Positions 21,001 through 31,031 of a stretch of 64,000 nucleotides of DNA are shown here, in pieces. The translations under genes were made by a program, and so were the position numbers. The DNA is from Sphaerolaimus hirsutus. Its lineage: Eukaryota; Nematoda; Chromadorea; Monhysterida; Sphaerolaimidae. The stretch covers positions 5,580,001 to 5,644,000 of the forward strand of contig OZ038456.1 of the NCBI GenBank assembly GCA_964036195.1. The letters run 5' to 3'. Numbering within the stretch: position 1 is the stretch's first letter; every line of letters starts with the position of its first letter. The notes under the pieces are model-generated. The model worked only from the letters and a program-made list of their open reading frames with translations, did no database searches and was not told the DNA's origin.

Positions 21001-23015
21001 AATTCACAAAGCGCTTGTCAGGTATGGCGCTTATGCTGCGATTACAGCTCGGGCGTAAAATTGACTGGGCGTAAAATTGATTTTGGGCGTAAAATTAATT
21101 ACAGATGAATGGATAAATATACGACATTGTTGTTTCAGTCAAAGAAAGCTTAGATGCAGACGTTTTTTGTGTCCAAAGCTCATGAGTTTATTTTAATGAT
21201 ACTGGTAGTTATGAATTTTAGCACACCTTTTTCAATTATACGCTGTAAGTGGAGTAAAATTAAAAACATTTGCGCCAAAATTCATAACTTCTAGTGCAAT
21301 TAAGATAAACTGATCAGCTTTGGACACAAGCAACATCTGCATGTGCGCTTTCTTTGACTGCAATTACAATGCCATATCTTTATCCATTCACCTGTAATTA
21401 ATTTTACGCCCAAAAATCAATTTTATGCCGGTCAATTTTACGCCCGAGCTGTAATCGCAGCATAATGGGACTTGGTATACTCGGCGGACCGCAAAGTATG
21501 CGCCCAAAATTATTTATATCTTGGTCGATAACGCGCGAGCTGGATACTTATGTATGCAGTTTCACAAAAAAAAAGATTTTTTTAAGGCGGAGTCGCGTAC
21601 AAACGAGGAATGTTTTTCCCAAAATGATTTTTCTTTTTTTTCTGGAATAATTTTTTTTTAATGATGACGTCATGATGGAGTGGTTCCTTAAGAGAAATGC
21701 ATAGCATGCGGTCCGCCGGGTATATCAAAATTCTGGGACTTATTTACTTGAATGTGAGGGGGATAAAATACTGTATTTACTCGAATACTTATCCCAAGGA
21801 ATTATTTTTCATCAGACTTTTTGAAGGGGGACTATTCGTGGGGGCGGGGGATTTTTCAGAGGGGAAATGTATTTTCAACAAAAAGTTAAGCCTGTTTCTA
21901 TCATCGTTTCAAGAAATATGCTTTATAAACCACACAACGTGCTTCTTTTTGTCCAAATTATACACAACAGATTGATCATATTGTTAAAGGGGGAATTATT
22001 CGAGGGGGAGTTTTGTTTTCCTCACTCGTGTAACAGGGGGAATTATTCAAGGGGGATTGTTCAAGTGGGGGAATTTTTCGAGTAAATACCAGAGTTGCGA
22101 AAGCGTATTTACGCTTACCCGAAATACCCGGGTAAATGGGTATTTATACTTAGGTATGCTTATGCTTTCACAGAATACCTGTACGCTTTTTTACGCTTCC
22201 CCGGCTGAAATACCTGGGTACTAAAAGCGTAACCAAGCCTTCACATGGGTCAGTTTTACGCTTTTGAAAAAGTGTAAAACCACGAAAAGAAAGTGAACAA
22301 AAAACTGAGTACCAAAAATGACCGCATGTGTGCGGTAATGCACTGGAAATAGCGGCAATTGTACAAATTTTGTTGCAGTATGAATGTCTGGTGAACACAG
22401 TGTTGTCAACCAAAATCGTGTCTTTAGATTAGAAATGTTGGGGCTGAAAATGGATTCCGACCACGATGTTGTCGCTGTCAAAAGCACAAACTCTGAGTTA
22501 GAAAATGAAGATGACTTAAGTGTCGCTGCCGATGAATTTCCATCAACATCTAAGGGCAGACCACCAAGTGGACGTCTGAAAAATGTCGCTGAGAGCTTTC
22601 TCTGCTTTCTTTCTGAGAAAGAAGACACTGAGCGAAAACTCACTTAAAGATTTTTACGCTTGCGCTTTTTTACGCTTTCATAGGTATTTTAAAAATACCT
22701 TATTCTTTAGTATTCATACTCAAAATTTGGAAAGTGTATTTACAGTTACGCGTACGCTTTCCAAAAACACTGGTATTCTAACAACTCTGGTAAATACAGT
22801 ACATCAAAGGTACCCCAACCACAGCTGCTATGTTTTTACACACATCAACTACATCACAGGGAGACAGTGGCGGCCCTTTGATGGCATACAAAAATGGAAA
22901 GTTCATACTGGCAGGGATCACATCAACCATAAATAGTTATTCTTGTACAGGTGACAACATTTTCACCCATGTTCCTTATTTCAGAACATGGATAAAAAGT
23001 AAAACTGGGGTTTGA
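18042..23015 (+). CDS. S1-family serine protease (chymotrypsin fold), secreted
   Basis: Seven exons: 18042-18111, 18350-18521, 18715-18795, 19290-19475, 19752-19828, 20882-21021, 22860-23015; 882 nt, 293 residues, all phases consistent. Signal peptide MYPVCIIIATIWLTFQPL. The mature start is IIGG (residues 50-53) preceded by Asn-Gly, not the usual Arg/Lys. The triad is visible: His in WIVTAAHC, Asp in YNDIALIEL, Ser in GDSGGP. The residue six before the active Ser is Ser (SACQGDS), the chymotrypsin-type choice at position 189, but the usual SWG wall is replaced by TST. Predicted secreted endopeptidase, possibly digestive or immune. The second intron is an introner. Confidence 0.95.
18130..18230. 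mobile_element. Partial C-run MITE in first protease intron
   Basis: Short tract with ccccccacaccccctcgaaataccccag and ctcgatttacccctctccgg style blocks but no complete termini. Confidence 0.5.
18522..18714 (+). mobile_element. Introner in protease gene
   Basis: A 193-bp element with ends GTGGCAGTCCCAAGCC and GGCTTGGGACTGCCCTCAG. Exact splicing joins TG|G (Trp) and gives ERRHSW-YYICGGAMISDRW, the expected S1 sequence before the TAAHC box. GT and AG coincide with the element ends. Confidence 0.95.
19090..19235 (+). mobile_element. Second-family introner-type element within an intron
   Basis: Inverted ends GGCCAGTCCCGCAAATTGAG and ctcaatttgcggaactggca; inner arms iterate acttcgcttttgcc. It lies inside the intron between the His and Asp exons of the protease, so it is not itself the intron. 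Confidence 0.8.
19958..20850. mobile_element. ggcaccgg-iterated TAGTGATG element(s)
   Basis: Begins ctagtgatgttaaaggcacc and carries two blocks of iterated ggcaccg (19970-20165, 20670-20845) around an AT-rich core. Same terminus and repeat as 30592-30847. The right end is eroded, so the TSD is not visible. Intron of the protease gene. Confidence 0.7.
21029..21465. mobile_element. Long-TIR MITE (ttatgctgcgattacagctc)
   Basis: Left end cttatgctgcgattacagct followed by cgggcgtaaaattgac; the right end is the near-perfect complement. Inner arms mirror over more than 150 bp. Located in the last protease intron, starting 7 bp after the donor. Confidence 0.85.
21470..21725. mobile_element. MITE, TIR tatactcggcggaccgca
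   Basis: TATACTCGGCGGACCGCAAA at the left and tgcggtccgccgggtata at the right. Family shared with 62455-63007 and, more distantly, 17650-17850. Confidence 0.75.
22090..22789 (+). mobile_element. hAT-type element, TIR CAGAGTTG, with residual ORF
   Basis: CAGAGTTG...CAACTCTG with perfect 8-bp TSD gtaaatac (22082-22089, 22790-22797). Arms iterate acgctt/aagcgt with aaatacccg. Same termini as 4947-5811. Contains an 87-codon acidic ORF at 22384-22647. Confidence 0.9.
22384..22647 (+). CDS. Short ORF inside hAT-type element, possible transposase remnant
   Basis: 87 codons with non-repetitive composition: an acidic stretch ending in ENEDDLSVAADEFPSTS, then a basic KGRPPSGRLKNVAESF segment. It lies between the TIRs of a 700-bp element, so it may be captured or residual coding sequence of the autonomous parent. 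No zinc-finger or catalytic motif is visible and no family could be assigned. Confidence 0.3.
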   Translation: MSGEHSVVNQNRVFRLEMLGLKMDSDHDVVAVKSTNSELENEDDLSVAADEFPSTSKGRPPSGRLKNVAESFLCFLSEKEDTERKLT

Positions 23016-23193
23016 ATATGATCATAATTGCTTCTTGTGAGTCTTTTGTTTATTTTACAAATAAAAGATTGAAATATGTCCTTGAAATAAACTTAGCACA
23101 CTTGAATGTCTATCATGAACAACAATAAATTTTTTTAATCTAACAAAATGGAAATTTGACAAATAAAGTAACAAGCTAAGTGAAAGTACTACG

Positions 23194-26100
23194 TCAAAGC
23201 AAGAACTTTCTAAACGGCTTAAGGGTCTTCTCACTTTCAAACATCACTCTGACATTCCTCCGTCCATAGTGATTGCAGTAAATATTGACACAAACCGCAC
23301 CAATTTCATCAAAATCTACATTAATTTTGCCTGGTTCATCAAAGGATTCAAAATGTGCACAAGCAGCTTTTGCTAAACAAAGCAATGATCCAGCCCTCTT
23401 CAAACTGTGACCACCGAACAAAATGGCAGTGGTTTCACTGATTTCTCGTAAAATCAATATTGCCTGATTTGAAGCTTCACCACTTTTTGCCATTTGTGAT
23501 GCCAGCAGAAGCCGTTCAGCTGTCTGTTTTTGTCTTTGGAACAGGGAAACATTTAAATTGGGCAGGAAACTTTTGAGATAATCCAATTTTGTTTGGACTC
23601 GTTTCACATCGTCCTGCGAATTTAGTAGACCAGTGAAACTCAAGAAATGAATTAATATAATGAGTACATGAGGCTGGGGATGGCCAATGGTTTTTATAAA
23701 TACAAGCATCAAAACTGTGTTTAAATGCAGCTAAGTATTTTATGTGATATCCAGCCAATCTACTTCCACATACTCCCACAGTGTGAACCATCACTTCCAC
23801 AGTGTATTAGCCTTCTCTTTTAACATTATTTACAAACACTATGCCATGCCCAACTTCACTTCAAGTCACAAATGTTAAACAAAAAGCAATATACTTCATG
23901 ATTCAACAAAAAAAAATGGATGTTTTGCCAGAAATAACCACTTATGATGCTATCCGATGGCTCCACAGCCATTCTATAACACTGCCTAAGTACGGCCACT
24001 TGTCAGATACATACATCGACTCATAAAACCATATTTGGGACCTTTTGAAAAAAGTTTTTATCCAAAATTTTGTTTTCAAAAACATGATCATTGAAAAAAC
24101 GCTTTTTCCATCACTAGATGAAGCACAAAAATTGACTGTATACTCACATCAGAGCAGAACGGCAGGCCGATCAACTTGTCATACATTCCTAGTATTTCAT
24201 GCGCCTTTTTCATGCATTGCAATTTGATCTTTTCATCACACTGACACAACCCCATCTTGACTTCACAAATATGCTGCACCTCTAGCAGTTTTTTGGCATC
24301 CACAACCAGCTGGCCACAATTCTGGCACAAACAAGCATCAGAGGCCAATTCAATGTGGGCAAATCTGCCGTCGGAATCTGACAGCTTGCATGCGGGGCAA
24401 TCGCAGCTAAAGTGGTAGTTTTCCTGGGGGCAGTCCCAAGCCCTGTAAAGTGTAAAGTAAAGTGTCAAATGTAAAGTCAAATGTAAAGTCAAGTGTCAAT
24501 CAAAACAAAAAAAGAAAAGAGTTATTACTGAAATTAGCATGACAATTGACAGTTTACTTTGCATTTGACTTTACATTTGACACTTTACTTTGCATTTGAC
24601 TTTACATTTGACACTTTACTTTACACTTTACAGGGCTTGGGACTGCCACCTGAAGGATCTGCACTCGAGTAGGTCTTGGTTGAAGACCACATTTTGGCCC
24701 GTAGCAGTTGAGCAATTCCTCATTGGGTTTGATGTCACAGGTGGTGCGTGCCTGAAAAGCAGGGGTGTTATAGATTTTGACCCTCCTGGGGGGTTGGATA
24801 GGTAGCTGAGCAGCCTCCGAGAATAGATAGATAGCTGGAAAAAATTTGGGGCGAGGTTGGGGGTTGTTTGGGGTTGTTTGGGGGGGTTGCAGGGGTTTGA
24901 TATACAGGCTTTTCTAAGGTGTATAAGGAAGAAAAGGGGAAAAATCGCTAAAGGTAGATGAAAAACGGCTAAAAATGGGTATATAAGCACATATAGTACT
25001 AAAATAGCTGAAAATAGGCAGTCAGATACATGAACTAGTGATTTAGGGTGTGAAAATCTACAAAAAAAGTACGAAAAATAGCGATTTTGATTGAAAATTG
25101 GGGTATACTTTCTTAAAAATCGCGCCAGATAGGTTGATAGATAGCTGGCCAATATGGGGGGGGGCTTTAGGGGATAGTAGCCCAAAACTTTGCCTCCGGT
25201 ATAGATAGATAGCTGAACAGCCTCTGAGATAGATAATTAGCTAGGCATTGGGGAAGGGGTAACCCCCCAACCCACCTTTCCTACCCCTGCTGGAAAGAGC
25301 ACTTTTACTTAGCAATTAACAATACAAAATTATACTACTGTAAATGCTAGTATGAACCAAAAATTAACCTGCATGGCTCCACACTTCCCAAATATCATGT
25401 GCACATTAGGCACACACGAATGGTTCAACATAGCAGCCAATGTACAGTAAATGCCAGATGCCTTGTAACCATCAGCCAACTGTAGTGCTTTTGATGCATC
25501 AGCATTGTTTCTGGGGGGCAAGTGCTCGCACATGCCCTGCTTGTTGCAAACGAGTCTCATAATGCAGCCTGAGAGGATCTCGGTGACTTTTGTGATCCTC
25601 TGATCAACATCTGTGCTCATGGCACATTTCTCCAGAATTTGACTGCAATGGGCATCAAACTGTAGAATAACTGTGTTCAGACTGGTGAAGAAATCTAAAC
25701 ATCATACTTACATGAAATTCTCATTTTTACACAGCACTTCTGATAGGAATTTTGATAAACTTGAAACTGAGGTCATTTCACTGTTGCTCTGCTGCGCCTC
25801 GTGTGTAATCAGCTGATCAAAGGTACCACATTCTGTGAATTCTGAGCCAACTATTTGCATTTTTGAGATCATGGCTCTAATTGCCAAAAGTTGCCCATAT
25901 ACTTTGACACCTGTGTTTGTTGCGGCATTTCTCACAGCACCACACTCGTACTTGTGACTGGCCTGTAAATTGGGAGGCAGCAGACCAAATATTCATCAGT
26001 ATTATGAGTAAGTGGAAGCCATTGTTTCCTCAAACCTCCCAGCCAGAATCTCTGCACTTTTCATCACAGTATCTGACATTTTTATCAGCACAGCAAGAAC

Positions 26101-28541
26101 AAGGCAACCAGGTAACTGGCAGTGCCATGAGACAGTGATCACAGAATGATTGTTGGCACTCATCCAAAAGGCAGTAGGCAAAGGGCTGTTCAACAATGAC
26201 CAGTGAACCAGCAGGGATAAACTGATTTGCTGTGAGATGCCTGCCTTTTTCTGGACTGTGACTGATTGTTACAGCACTACTGAGAGCACCACTGGAGTTA
26301 TTGATGCAACAGTCATTGACACCCTGATGTTTTACAAATAATTGAGTATGAAAGAAAATGTACATATACTCCAGCGACATTACACCTTACAATGAAATCT
26401 ACCATATCCCATCTGAATAAAGGAACAAACATAAAAATTTCTCATCATATTTATCACATTGCTTCTACTTTGGGTGAATTTGGTGCAGTTATCCACATTA
26501 CCTAATTCATCAAAATATAATACCATTCATTGTAAAGCGATCTGTCTATCCAGTCTCAAAATGTTGCGCAAAACAGAGGTTGAATGAAACTGACCATGAA
26601 CAAATCATCCCTACAGTACAAAGTTTCAGGGGTGTGCCAGTCTTCTGCCAGACTCCCATTTCCAGTGTCACGATCTCTTACACTGATCAACATTAATTGA
26701 GTCAATATTGGTGCTGGGATCAATTTGATCTGGCCACGTCTGGCCAATCTGTTCAAGTCAGCCTAGCAGGGGTATTTAATATAAGAATCACAGTGGGATG
26801 GAACCATGTTATGAATAAGCTGTAACCTGCAGTGTATCCTTGCTACAATTACCTCCCTTCAGCATGAAATAGGCTACAGCCCTTGCAGCAATAGCCCTGT
26901 CCCACAGTTCTGGCCCGCTGCCAACACTTTGATCGCTTTTGCCAGCATGTTCAGGTTTGCCATCACTCCTACTAAAGTGGTCAATTGGGGGTGCATGTAG
27001 CAATGCCATGTGAGCATAATGTAGGGCTGTTTGCACTTGAGTGGCTGAGATAGATGATGACTGCTTTTTGGTTTTTCCACTGGAATTGTTGCTGGCGAAA
27101 AGCTGACCACCTGAATGTGGCCGGTTGGTTTGATGAGCGGTGTAATTTGATCCGTCGTTTGGTGGGGGTCTTTAACGGTGTGGTTGGGTGGGGGTCACCA
27201 TCAAATCCATCAGACACAGCAAAATATATATTGGATGAGTGGATGCGCTGTGAAGCGTCATGAAGTGTCTTCACGCCGACGCTGCCCGACGCATCACGCA
27301 GCATGCTAGCGTTTCCACACACATCTTGAATACATGCGTGAAGACACTTCACGCTTCTTATATGTGAAGCGTGTGAAGACACTTCACCGGAAATTTCGTG
27401 ATGCTTGTGGAAGCGTGTTGAAGCGCGCCGCTTCACGCGCATCCAGCCCGCTTCCACACGCTTCACGAACCCATTTTTTTGCTGTGAGATGTCAATTTAT
27501 TCCAGGCCACACGGTTATCTATCTATCCTGAGTGAAAGCTTCGCTTTTGGCTACTGCTCCCTTTGGACCCACCCCAATCACTTATATGCCGATAAATTGG
27601 TGCTAATTGGGACAATGTCTGACAAAACAATGCATAAATAAAGCGGTCTTGAGGAAACTTTATTTATTATCTTGCTTTATTTTCGACTTTGTGTTATCGC
27701 GCGTGGATGTCTTTGTTTTCATTGCGCCCTAGGAGTAAAAGAGGGCAGTGAAAAAGACATGCACGGCAAGGGCAACATTACAAAAACGAAAATAATGCTA
27801 GTAATGCACTCAACAAAAAAAAAATAAAAAATAGTTTGGCAGATTGCCATGAAACTTTGTGACAGCGATATTTGGCATTCCTTGAGTTAAATGGTGTTGC
27901 AACTCGCGATTTTATTAAAAACCTTGTCATCAACAGTTATCTAAATTTTACGGATCGAAATCCATAAGATTTGCCAAAAATTATTTTAATTGTACATTTT
28001 TAATTTTCAGGCGTGTCGGGCGTATTTCGCGACAATTAAATGTGGCGTCTGGCGTTAATACCACAAATAAATAGATAGAAACATTGCAAGGATTTTACAT
28101 TTTACAACTATTTAACACTATTCCATGGCCCAATTCACCTGTCTGCTTCAGAAATTTTTCACACAATTGAGTGCATTTTTCAGGACCTTCTTGGAGCGCC
28201 TCAGTCCGATCATGCGAGCCTTGGCGGTTTTTACCTGGCATAAATAATGTAAAATTGAAACAGGTTGAAATTGAATGTAAAATTGAATGAATCAAGTCAA
28301 TGAACGAACGGGATTGTTTTTTTTGGCTATCGGGATCGAGATTGGTTTTTTATTTGTCGGGATCATGATCGGGATCGAGGTCACGGGACTGGGATCGGGA
28401 TAGGTTTTTTTAGTTTTCGGGATCGTGGCTGAAATCGGGATTGGCGTTCCGGGATCGAGATCGGGATCCCGTTTGAACCCTATAGGGGGTACGAGAAAGG
28501 TAAGAACTACCTGAACTTCTGGCTGCTTTCTTCCCACTCAT
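23194..28541 (-). CDS. SMYD4-like SET/MYND-domain methyltransferase
   Basis: Ten exons on the minus strand: 28541-28511, 28234-28139, 27044-26827, 26762-26595, 26323-26036, 25962-25712, 25681-25369, 24751-24650, 24423-24148, 23613-23194; 2,163 nt, 720 residues. Order: short basic N-terminus, a helical TPR-like region (AIAARAVAYFML), the first SET half with EKGRHLTANQFIPAGSLVIV, a MYND zinc finger (CDHC, PCSCC, YCDEKC, KYEC), then GIYCTLAAMLNHSC and NCYGP of the second SET half, a Cys-rich post-SET segment (FSCDCPAC, CQNC), and a C-terminal helical tail. The length is close to vertebrate SMYD4 (about 800). Likely protein lysine methyltransferase; substrate unknown. It carries an introner and a 30-nt intron. 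The first two exons are less certain. Confidence 0.9.
24424..24649 (-). mobile_element. Introner in SMYD4-like gene
   Basis: A 226-bp inverted repeat. On the coding strand it starts GTGGCAGTCCCAAGCCCTG and ends CTTGGGACTGCCCCCAG. Exact splicing gives RVQILQ-ENYHFSCDCPAC, matching the SMYD4 post-SET junction. CAG is present on both sides, consistent with a 3-bp target duplication supplying the acceptor. Confidence 0.95.
24772..25290. mobile_element. tagatagct-type element(s) in SMYD4 intron
   Basis: Tract with gatagatagctgg, aaaatcgctaaaggtag and multiple taggtagctgagc motifs shared with elements at 35724, 53289, 57917 and 60203. No full pair of cleaned ends found here. Confidence 0.7.
25682..25711 (-). 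other. Inferred 30-nt intron in SMYD4-like gene
   Basis: Between MYND and second SET halves the frame meets TAA immediately after NENF. Removing 30 nt with donor GTAAGT and acceptor CACCAG yields KNENF-ILNTVILQFDAHC and continues in frame. No other GT-AG pair nearby preserves both flanking frames. Confidence 0.65.
27235..27485. mobile_element. gaagcgtg-iterated palindromic element
   Basis: Iterated gaagcgtg / cacgcttc and gaagacacttcac motifs, right end cccatttttttgctgtgag. Same motif set and cccattttttgctgtgac end as 62640-62985. In the SMYD4-like intron between exons 2 and 3. Confidence 0.7.
27486..28138. other. Intronic sequence with no recognised feature
   Basis: AT-rich intron of the SMYD4-like gene. 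No repeat termini or credible coding segment seen. Confidence 0.5.
28300..28482. mobile_element. gggatcg-iterated palindromic element
   Basis: Left gaacgaacgggattgttttt, right gggatcccgtttgaacccta, interior of iterated cgggatcg. In the first intron of the SMYD4-like gene. The TSD is not clean. Confidence 0.75.
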
Positions 28542-28918
28542 TCTGCTGTTTGTATTGTAGACAACTTTATTGACAAAGATATTTTAATGGCATAACGTGT
28601 TTATTTTTTAAACTAGTTTAGAATACAAACGCAAAAATGGGGCGTTTTCGCATTTGCAGACAAACTATGCGATTATAATTACGCAACATAATTTCAAACG
28701 AAATGCCCGGTTATAGCATAAAAGAGCAACTGTCACATTTTTCATATAACTTTGAGTAGGAAAATGGAGAGAGAAAGCAAATTGTGTGGGTACTTAAGTA
28801 TTGGTACTAGTAATCGAATGGCGCAATCCTTCTTAAGCAGCGCCAAATGTAAATGCTTACGCCATTTCATTGTAATAAGCACGACAAAAATCACGGGAGA
28901 TTTATATATTTTTGAATA

Positions 28919-29125
28919 TACCGTATTTGCTCAAATAATTCCCCTGGGGAATTATTATTTCGCCAGACCTTTTTAGGGGGGAACTTTTCAGGGGGGAATT
29001 TTTCAAGCGGGAATTATTCAAATTCGAATCTTTGAAGGGGGGAATTATTATTTCCTCATTATTCATACAGGGGGGAATTATTTGGGGGGGTATTTAATGA
29101 TGGAACTATTCAAGCAAATACGGTA
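28919..29125. mobile_element. TA-flanked MITE (CCGTATTTGCTC variant)
   Basis: TACCGTATTTGCTCAAATAA at the left and attcaagcaaatacggtatt at the right enclose ggggggaatt blocks. Same variant as 5998-6312. Confidence 0.8.
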
Positions 29126-30591
29126 TTATACATATATTTGTATATTTTGCTACAGGTTTTTCCAGAGATTTAATTGTATTTTTGAGAGATTTTCTCAGAT
29201 TTTATTTATTCATTGTTTTTCTGAAAATCACTAATTTTTGAAATGCTAAGCGTAAAAATCAGTGTCTTTGGCGCGCTGGTCCTTTTCCGGCAATGTTGCA
29301 TCACTAATCGATGTAAATACATTTATGTACTCAACATATAAATACATATTATGTAAATATGCTCACAATAGAATTGCAGTGCGCTGCGCTACTGCCACCG
29401 TGTTTAACTTCGAAAAAATTCAGCAAAAAGTGTTTATTTGTGTATTGAATAGTTCACCTGATACTTTCAAAGAACGACTAGCCTGGAATACTTTTGACAA
29501 AGCTTTTTTCATTGGGAGATGAATTTTTTTCTCTGAAATCGCCTCTGAGGGTAGATAGATGAACTAAAAGCCATATAAATTGATAGCCAGTGTTCACATA
29601 TACTTTCTGTGGTAATATGTATAATTGCTGTAGAGCTTTGAAAACGGTTGAAAGTCATTTTCAATCTTTCAATTTGAAAGTTTTTGAAAAGTTTGAATAA
29701 CAAAGAACAAAGTCAAAAGTAACAAACAAATAACAAAGACAAAAGTAACAATTTTGTTATATTTGCAGTGTGAACCATATTTCATCAACTTTTTGCAATT
29801 TTGTTTGCAGAAGTTGCATGCCCTTGATGAGAACACAGTAAAAATCATCCTGGAAGTAAACATAGATTGATTTCATTAATGTTTGATACAAAAACACATA
29901 GAACTATGTACCGTATACTAACCACAATCATTCACAGCGTACCTTACACGCTCAAGGAAGTGATGCTACACCATGAAACTGACTGTAAAAGCCATGAAAT
30001 AAGCAACTGATGTATTGGATGCATGAAAATGCAGACCTGCGCACAATTTTTTTTTTTTTTTTACCAAAATGGGTACCAAACCTATTTGACCAAACACTCC
30101 AACATGACGTCATCATTAATAAAATAAACATTGGGTGGAATAAAAAGACGAAAATGATTCCAGGCACAAAAAATACGTTGGTTGTACTCGGCTCCGCCTT
30201 TTTCTTTTAAAACATGTTTTTTTTGTGAAGTAAGTATTGTACAATATCCTGCCCGCAAATTATCGACTATAACATAAATGATTTTGGGGGCATGCTTTCG
30301 GTTCGCCGATGCGAGTGTAGTACCTAGATTCCGGCCCCTCGTCTTGTAAAACGTTGGCATTTCCAGTCAATTCTCCAGTATGTAAAAATGCTTTTCCAAC
30401 TTATTTTTTAATGGTTGAAAAAGATTATCTACCCTTCCAATGACTCCGTATCCGCCAAACAACGCAACTTGATATTTCAAAGCACTTTAAGGCACTTTGA
30501 TCGTGTTTGAATGTGACGAATTCGCTCATCAAATAAAAAGTCGACATGGAAACGTAATGCAAAACTGCATCCACACATTTAGACTAGTGAT
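29126..30591. other. No recognisable gene
   Basis: AT-rich intergenic region between two divergently placed genes. A few open frames on both strands lack domain-like content. Nothing else supportable. Confidence 0.5.
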
Positions 30592-30847
30592 GTTAAAGGC
30601 ACCGGGAAAAATGGCACCGCACCGCACCGGCACCTTTACCATCGCGTGAAAAGGGCACCTGGCACCCTGGGGCACCGGCCAAAAAATGGCACCGCACCGC
30701 ACCGCACCGGTGCCATTCTGAAAAAAATGGCACCGGCACCGGCAGGGCACCTCTGAAATTGCGAGGGCACCGCACCAGCACCGGTGCTGGTGCCCTTCGG
30801 TACCCAGCACCGGGGCACCGGTGCCCAGGTGCCTTTACATCGCTAAT
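30592..30847. mobile_element. hAT-like TAGTGATG element with ggcaccgg arms
   Basis: Left tagtgatgttaaaggcaccg, right gcacctggg...cctttacatcgcta; interior is iterated ggcaccg. Flanks atttagac and attccgac match at 6 of 8, compatible with an aged 8-bp TSD. Confidence 0.75.
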
Positions 30848-31031
30848 TCCGACATGGCCTTATGCTCGTCACAGGTGCATCGAATTGCAAAAAGCAAACA
30901 TTCCACCACAAACGCGGTTATTTTACACAAATTAAATTCCAAGTCATTTGCAACTGTGAAAGATTGTAAAGACTTTTTTGAATAGCTAGTGGTTTTCTAA
31001 CAATCTTCAAATCAAAATAAGAAACTACACA

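Larger units (their letters stand above)
21769..22800. mobile_element. TA-type MITE interrupted by a hAT-type element
   Basis: The host MITE starts actgtatttactcgaatact and its right arm ends cgagtaaatac. That right arm is split by the hAT insertion 22090-22789, whose 8-bp TSD gtaaatac is part of the MITE end, so the insertion order is clear. Confidence 0.8.

Noticed and set aside
24628..25185. 185-codon minus-strand open frame as one exon
   Set aside because: Only its last third (24751-24650) is the SMYD4 exon; the rest is translated tagatagct-type repeat.
25628..25711. Acceptor at AACACAG (25670) for the SMYD4 exon
   Set aside because: It would shift the frame; the CACCAG acceptor at 25682 preserves both flanking frames, though it makes a 30-nt intron.
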